Positions 59,120 through 64,000 of a DNA stretch of 64,000 nt are shown in pieces (the stretch's first letter is position 1; each line of letters begins with the position of its first letter). Where the stretch lies: positions 1 through 64,000 of the forward strand of contig NZ_BNCK01000003.1 of the NCBI RefSeq assembly GCF_014656435.1, given 5' to 3'. The translations under genes and the position numbers were made by a program. The DNA is from Thalassotalea marina (GTDB lineage: Bacteria > Pseudomonadota > Gammaproteobacteria > Enterobacterales > Alteromonadaceae). The notes under the pieces were generated by a model. The model saw only the letters and a program-made list of their open reading frames with translations, made no database searches and was not told the DNA's origin.

Positions 59120-60424
59120 TTAACTTTCGATAAAGCGCTCAATTGCATCTTCATCTTGTTTTATGAATTTATTCCATTGCTCAATAGGCATTTTTATCTT
59201 TAATAAGCAGTTACCTTGCTCGTCATACTGCTCATCAGAAATACAATTTAGTTGATACAACTTACCACGCAACCTACCGAATGCTGGTGGTATCTTCAAG
59301 TTATGCTTGACTATTTGCTTTGCCAAACGCTCTGTTAATGCAGCAAATAACAAATCCGCACCTGTACCTTGCTGTGCCGACAACCAAACTCGTGAAGGCA
59401 ATTGGTTATCATCTCTGTCTATACGAGGTGAGAAGTCTTCTAGTTTATCTATTTTATTACAAACTAGGAGTTGCGGTACGTCACCGGCTTCAATTTCATT
59501 CAATACCGCTTGTACTTGCTCAATATTTTCAGCGCGCCTTTCATCTGCGATATCAATGACGTGAATAAGTAGGTCTGCTTCTCTAGTTTCGGTTAATGTC
59601 GCCTTAAACGCGGCAACTAAGTCGTGAGGTAAGTGACGAATAAACCCAACAGTGTCCGCTAGAATAACAGGCCCAACATTTTCAACCTCTATTCGACGCA
59701 ATGTTGGATCTAAGGTAGCAAATAGTTGGTCGGCCGCATAAACGCCAGCCTCAGTTATCTGATTAAATAAGGTCGATTTGCCAGCATTGGTATAGCCAAC
59801 AAGTGACACAGTAGGTATTTCTGCGCGATTACGTGCTCGTCTGCCTTGTTGACGCTGTTTTTCAACTTTCTCTAAACGTTTGCGAATATTAACCATCCGC
59901 TCTCGTAATAAACGTCTATCGGTTTCAAGCTGAGTTTCACCAGGACCACGAAGGCCAATACCACCTTTTTGGCGTTCAAGGTGAGTCCAACCTCTGATGA
60001 GGCGAGTGCTAATATGTTTGAGTTGCGCTAACTCTACTTGTAATTTACCTTCATGAGTGCGCGCTCGTTGCGCAAAAATATCAAGAATAAGTGTAGTCCT
60101 GTCGACGACTCGACATTGACACAAAGCTTCAATATTTTTTTCTTGAGAAGGCGATAGGCTATGATTAAACAGGATAACGTTAGCATCATATAGCTTTACC
60201 GCCTCGGCAATTTCCTCTGCTTTACCGCTACCAACAAAATACTTTGGGTGGGGGCTATTTCGTTTACCGGTAATCACACACAGGGAATCAATACCCGCAG
60301 AACCAACAAGCATTTCAAATTCTTGAAGGTCTTCGCGAGCATTTTCATCTGGAAAATCTACATGAACAAGTATCGCCTGCTCACCTGCTTGAAAACGATC
60401 AAACAAATGAGCAACTCCAAACAA
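59120..60424 (-). CDS. hflX: Ribosome-associated GTPase HflX
   Basis: The product has 434 residues. An N-terminal HflX domain (SGKAEEIAEAVKLYDANVILFNHSLSPSQEKN) and GIGLRGPGETQLETDRRLL precede the GTPase domain with VSLVGYTNAGKSTLFN (about 205-220) and DTVGFIRHLPHDLVAAF. It splits stalled or heat-damaged ribosomes in homologues. It lies 15 bp after hfq, so the two are cotranscribed. Confidence 0.97.
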   Translation of the reverse strand: MFGVAHLFDRFQAGEQAILVHVDFPDENAREDLQEFEMLVGSAGIDSLCVITGKRNSPHPKYFVGSGKAEEIAEAVKLYDANVILFNHSLSPSQEKNIEALCQCRVVDRTTLILDIFAQRARTHEGKLQVELAQLKHISTRLIRGWTHLERQKGGIGLRGPGETQLETDRRLLRERMVNIRKRLEKVEKQRQQGRRARNRAEIPTVSLVGYTNAGKSTLFNQITEAGVYAADQLFATLDPTLRRIEVENVGPVILADTVGFIRHLPHDLVAAFKATLTETREADLLIHVIDIADERRAENIEQVQAVLNEIEAGDVPQLLVCNKIDKLEDFSPRIDRDDNQLPSRVWLSAQQGTGADLLFAALTERLAKQIVKHNLKIPPAFGRLRGKLYQLNCISDEQYDEQGNCLLKIKMPIEQWNKFIKQDEDAIERFIES

Positions 60425-60439
60425 TACTTTGTTTAGTCA

Positions 60440-60703
60440 TTAATCTTGACTTTCCATTGGTTGGTTAAAACCACCTTGTGGTGTTTGAGGTGCAGTATTC
60501 ACTGCGCGAGCAGGAACAACTGTAGAAATGGCATGTTTGTAGACCATTTGACTAACGGTATTTTTAAGTAAAATAACGAATTGATCAAACGACTCTACTT
60601 GTCCTTGTAATTTAATACCATTTACTAAGTAAATTGCTACAGGTATGCGATCGCGACGTAACGCATTTAAAAATGGGTCTTGTAAAGATTGCCCCTTTGC
60701 CAT
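60440..60703 (-). CDS. hfq: RNA chaperone Hfq
   Basis: The product has 87 residues. The Sm1 motif ([40 protein letters not shown]) and Sm2 ([10 protein letters not shown]) are intact, including the proximal-face residues Gln8, Phe42 and the KHA segment. The C-terminal tail is short and Gln/Pro-rich. The hexamer pairs small RNAs with mRNAs. Its presence implies sRNA regulation in this organism. It lies between miaA and hflX, as in Escherichia coli. Confidence 0.98.
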   Translation of the reverse strand: MAKGQSLQDPFLNALRRDRIPVAIYLVNGIKLQGQVESFDQFVILLKNTVSQMVYKHAISTVVPARAVNTAPQTPQGGFNQPMESQD

Positions 60704-60808
60704 TATTAGGCCCCTTTTGTTATTGTTGTCAAAATAAAATGTATGTCATTCTGGATAGTACAGCGAGCTTGAAGTAACTAACCATTAAACCTAATTATAC
60801 ATTAATGT

Positions 60809-61753
60809 TTATAGTTTGCTTAACGCTTGAACAATTTGTTGAAGATTGTCTTCACTTTCCATGTCAAGCCATTGCAAATTTGGCCAATTACGCAACCAGG
60901 TTAACTGACGTTTCGCTAGTTGGCGTGTAGCACAAATCCCTTTAAACACCATGTCTTCGTGACTATATTCACCATTTAAATATTGCCACATTTGTCGATA
61001 ACCTACACAACGAATTGACGGTAAATTTTCATGTAAATCATTTCGTTGTTTAAGTTTAACAACCTCTTGTTCGAACCCCTGAGCGATCATTTGTTCATAT
61101 CGCAATGCAATTCGAGCATGCAAATCCGCCCTTTCTTTTGGCGCAATTGCAAATTGTAGTACGTCCCCCTTTAAGGTTTCTCCTTTTATATCAGTTAACT
61201 GTGTTAGTGTTTTTCCAGTAAGTCGAAAAACTTCTAAAGCACGTGTTAACCGCTGAGGGTCGTTCGGGTGAATTCGCTTTGCCGATACAGGATCAACTAA
61301 ACCCAATTCATCATGTAAAGCTTGCCATCCTCTATCTTGCGCTTGCTTCTCTATTTCAGCACGCACATTGGCATCTGCTTCAGGTAGTGGTGATATTCCC
61401 TCTACCAAACTTTTAAAGTACATCATTGTACCGCCAACAAGCAGCGGAATTCTGCCTTTTGCACGAATCTCAGCTATTTCAGCCAAAGCATCTTTACAAA
61501 ATTCGGCAGCCGAGTAGCTCTCGCTAGGGTCTTTGATATCAATTAATCGGTGCGGGTAAGATGCCAACTCTTCCTGAGTGGGTTTTGCCGTACCAATATC
61601 CATATCTCGGTAAACCAAAGCAGAATCAACACTGACAATATCGCATGGCAGTTGATCATGCAACTGAAATGCTAAAGCCGTCTTGCCTGACGCTGTTGGC
61701 CCCATAAGGCAAATCACTGGCGGTAGTTTTTGTTCAGACGACGTTTTTGCCAC
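60809..61753 (-). CDS. miaA: tRNA dimethylallyltransferase
   Basis: The product has 314 residues. It adds a dimethylallyl group to A37 of tRNAs reading U-starting codons. P-loop GPTASGKT (18-25), [26 protein letters not shown] and [14 protein letters not shown] are present. It lies 6 bp after mutL and 105 bp before hfq. Confidence 0.97.
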   Translation of the reverse strand: MAKTSSEQKLPPVICLMGPTASGKTALAFQLHDQLPCDIVSVDSALVYRDMDIGTAKPTQEELASYPHRLIDIKDPSESYSAAEFCKDALAEIAEIRAKGRIPLLVGGTMMYFKSLVEGISPLPEADANVRAEIEKQAQDRGWQALHDELGLVDPVSAKRIHPNDPQRLTRALEVFRLTGKTLTQLTDIKGETLKGDVLQFAIAPKERADLHARIALRYEQMIAQGFEQEVVKLKQRNDLHENLPSIRCVGYRQMWQYLNGEYSHEDMVFKGICATRQLAKRQLTWLRNWPNLQWLDMESEDNLQQIVQALSKL

Positions 61754-61759
61754 TTTTAT

Positions 61760-63598
61760 TTAACTATCTAACTGCTGTATTGACGATGTAAGGTCAATTA
61801 TAGTTGAATTCAAGGTCAATTCTTCGTTTATTTGTTTTTTATCCAGCAATCTGCTCTCCTGATAAAGCATGAGCATATTTTGCTGAGTAAACTCTGATGT
61901 CGCTAATTGACTTGCCAGTGCTTGTTGTAAATAACTGTCGTTAAGCCCATCTATTTGTGTAAGTTGATACAAACACTCAACTACTGCAATAAAACTAGAG
62001 GTTACGTCTTTTTGTCTTAATATGGCAGGATATTGCCTGATGATTAGTTGGTTTTTTGCAACAACTTGTAAATGAATGCCAATCTTCTGCATTTCTAACT
62101 CATGTGTTTTAACAAAGTTAACTAGCTCAGCACTAAGGTTAAGTTTTACTGGCAGCAATAATGGTTGACTGGTAATGCCTGTTGGCCACATCTGTTCAAT
62201 GCGTTTTATAGCTATAAATTGGCTCAACTTTTTTAGTGATAAAAGACGACAGTTCTCTTCATCTGAATATATGGCATAACAAGGTGGAAAAAGCACCCAT
62301 GGGCAGCTTTGTGAATTGTCATTGTGATCACTTTCCCGCCCAAGTGTAAAATAAGGCGTGCTCATTAACGCACTATATGCTGTTTTCTCTTGCGAGGACG
62401 GCTTACTTGCATCAAAGTTGCCTCGATGCGAGCTCGCTGATGAATAGCCACTGGCAAAAGCAGCGTTACTTCTAAGCGGTTGAATATAATCTTGAACTTG
62501 TTCAGTTGCTTGTGCAACAGCTTGATATTCAGCAGAGGTTGACTCTTGCGCTAAATAATCACTAGTCGAGTGTTCAACCACTTCTGCAAAAGCAGGCATT
62601 GCTTGCTCAACTAAGGTTTTGTGACAAATAGAATAAATAAAGTCGTGAATATAGCGGCCATGATGAAACCTGACCTCATGTTTTGCCGGATGCACATTGA
62701 CATCAACATCTTTAACATTTAGCTCCAAAAACAAGACAAAAGCAGGGTAATGGTCAGCCGGCAACATGTCTTGATAAGCTTGCCGTATAGCATGATTAAT
62801 CAGCTTATCTCGCATCATTCGGCCATTTACGTAGCTATAACATAGATCATTTTGGCTGCGACTAAATTGTGGTGAAGCGATCCACCCAGACAAGGTTAAC
62901 CCATCATGTTGACAATACACTTCATGTGCATGTTCGATAAAACCATTACCACATACTTGAGCCACTCTTTTTGCCTGCTTTTGAGGTGTATCAGCCAAGC
63001 GGAACTGTTTAACAACTTTACTGTTATGAACTAAGGTAAATGCGACATTGAACTTAGCAAGCGCGATGCGCTTAATCACTTCTTCAATATGAGAAAACTC
63101 GGTTTTTTCCGTCCGTAGAAACTTTCTTCTAGCAGGTGTATTAAAGAACAAATCGACCACATCAATTGTTGTTCCATTACCATGAGCTGCTGGCTGCACA
63201 GTTACTTCCATATCTCTGCCAAATGCTTGAGCCTGCCAAGCTTCCTCTTGCGCTTCAGGTTTTGATGTTAAAGTCAGTCGAGAAACCGAGCTAATACTGG
63301 CTAGTGCCTCACCACGAAACCCTAGCGATGAAATTCCCTCTAAGTCGTCTAAATCTTTTATTTTACTTGTAGCATGGCGACTTAGAGCAAGTGTTAATTC
63401 ATCTTTAGCAATGCCTGAACCATTGTCTGAAATTCTTATTCGTTTTGCGCCGCCTTTTTCTATTTCTATTTTGATAATAGTTGCGCCAGCATCTAAGCTG
63501 TTTTCAACAAGCTCTTTTACTACAGATGCAGGACGCTCTACTACCTCGCCAGCGGCTATTTGGTTGGCGAGACGAGCAGGAAGAATTTGAATGGTCAT
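61760..63598 (-). CDS. mutL: DNA mismatch repair protein MutL
   Basis: The product has 612 residues. The GHKL ATPase motifs are clear: [11 protein letters not shown] (about 30-40), DNGSGI (about 58-63) and [12 protein letters not shown] (about 91-102). A Ser/Gln-rich linker (about 340-410) leads to the C-terminal dimerisation domain. I see no DQHAxxE endonuclease motif, matching MutH-dependent gammaproteobacterial MutL. It lies 3 bp after amiB. Confidence 0.97.
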   Translation of the reverse strand: MTIQILPARLANQIAAGEVVERPASVVKELVENSLDAGATIIKIEIEKGGAKRIRISDNGSGIAKDELTLALSRHATSKIKDLDDLEGISSLGFRGEALASISSVSRLTLTSKPEAQEEAWQAQAFGRDMEVTVQPAAHGNGTTIDVVDLFFNTPARRKFLRTEKTEFSHIEEVIKRIALAKFNVAFTLVHNSKVVKQFRLADTPQKQAKRVAQVCGNGFIEHAHEVYCQHDGLTLSGWIASPQFSRSQNDLCYSYVNGRMMRDKLINHAIRQAYQDMLPADHYPAFVLFLELNVKDVDVNVHPAKHEVRFHHGRYIHDFIYSICHKTLVEQAMPAFAEVVEHSTSDYLAQESTSAEYQAVAQATEQVQDYIQPLRSNAAFASGYSSASSHRGNFDASKPSSQEKTAYSALMSTPYFTLGRESDHNDNSQSCPWVLFPPCYAIYSDEENCRLLSLKKLSQFIAIKRIEQMWPTGITSQPLLLPVKLNLSAELVNFVKTHELEMQKIGIHLQVVAKNQLIIRQYPAILRQKDVTSSFIAVVECLYQLTQIDGLNDSYLQQALASQLATSEFTQQNMLMLYQESRLLDKKQINEELTLNSTIIDLTSSIQQLDS

Positions 63599-63601
63599 AA
63601 C

Positions 63602-64000
63602 TTAATCCGCGCGGGGAATTTTTAATGTTTGTCCGATGTGAACAACGTCAGATGATAAATTGTTTAGCGATTTAATTTTACCGACGGAAACATTATACCG
63701 ATGAGCAACGACAGAAAGAGACTCACCACGACTAATTTTGTGCTGACGGTACCCTTGCGAAGCATAATAAGTACCACTTGGAGCGTTGGAGCTAAAGTAA
63801 CTGTCGATTGAGTTAAAAATAGCTCTGGCAAGCTTTTGTTGATGAGCGCTTGAGTTTAATCGCTTTTCCTCGCCAGGATTTGAAATAAAACCTGTTTCGA
63901 TCAACACGCTAGGAATATCAGAAGACTTCAAAACAGCTAAACTTAAACCTTCTGGCCTTTTTTTATGCAGTTTAGTCACTTTTTTCAGTTCTCGTAAAAC
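63602..64000 (-). CDS. amiB: N-acetylmuramoyl-L-alanine amidase AmiB, C-terminal part
   Basis: The gene runs off the right edge: the frame is open through 64000, so the last 132 codons are visible. They cover the end of the Amidase_3 zinc domain (VLRELKKVTKLHKKRPEGLSLAVLKS and SVLIETGFISNPGEEKRL, with the catalytic Glu) and a C-terminal LysM motif (ISRGESLSVVAHRYNVSVGKI). It cleaves septal peptidoglycan in the periplasm during cell separation. The amiB-mutL-miaA order is conserved. The GTG inside the frame is not its true start. Confidence 0.93.
   Translation of the reverse strand, partial: VLRELKKVTKLHKKRPEGLSLAVLKSSDIPSVLIETGFISNPGEEKRLNSSAHQQKLARAIFNSIDSYFSSNAPSGTYYASQGYRQHKISRGESLSVVAHRYNVSVGKIKSLNNLSSDVVHIGQTLKIPRAD

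Overview
This window looks like a chromosomal stretch of a low-GC marine gammaproteobacterium. The gene orders tRNA4-tufB, secE-nusG-rplKAJL-rpoBC, argCBFGH(A) and mutL-miaA-hfq-hflXKC-purA, together with the protein sequences, point to Alteromonadales. A Colwelliaceae-type genome (Colwellia/Thalassotalea-like) is my best guess, but I ran no database search.

Layout. Positions 1-3.7 kb hold small accessory genes: an outer-membrane barrel, a GreA-like protein, a secreted protein and a YajR-like MFS exporter. Next come uvrA, an exported M17 aminopeptidase, and a two-gene ECF42-type sigma factor/DGPF-protein cassette with a candidate autoregulated promoter. From 10.2 to 31.4 kb, read on the minus strand, is the core expression block: thrU-tyrU-glyT-thrT-tufB, (OmpA-like lipoprotein, opposite strand), trpT-secE-nusG, rplKA, rplJL, rpoBC, then rpsL-rpsG-fusA-tufA. 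No S10 operon follows tufA. From 31.5 to 38.1 kb lie coaX, birA, murB and a three-gene polysaccharide export cassette. From 38.3 to 47.1 kb is the arginine regulon (argCBFGH(A)-argA, with argE divergent and a candidate ARG box). From 47.4 to 54.9 kb are an unknown 485-aa protein, the methionine genes (metBL versus metJ around two tandem met-box operators), a small membrane protein and a malic enzyme. From 55.3 to 64 kb is the conserved amiB-mutL-miaA-hfq-hflX-hflK-hflC-DUF2065-purA series.

The most striking observations are these. (1) rpsL encodes an 83-residue S12 with an exact, in-frame 41-codon internal deletion that removes a universally conserved decoding-centre loop, although the operon has an excellent promoter and intact neighbours. 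(2) Both tuf genes are followed by tandem arrays of about 125-bp units. Each unit joins a degenerate copy of the tuf 3' end to an intrinsic terminator. (3) A multi-hairpin repeat element occurs in both arrays, and one of its stems shows compensatory base changes between the two copies.

All functional calls are by reading of motifs and family resemblance. Start codons were adjusted where ribosome-binding sites or family alignment favoured an internal start.
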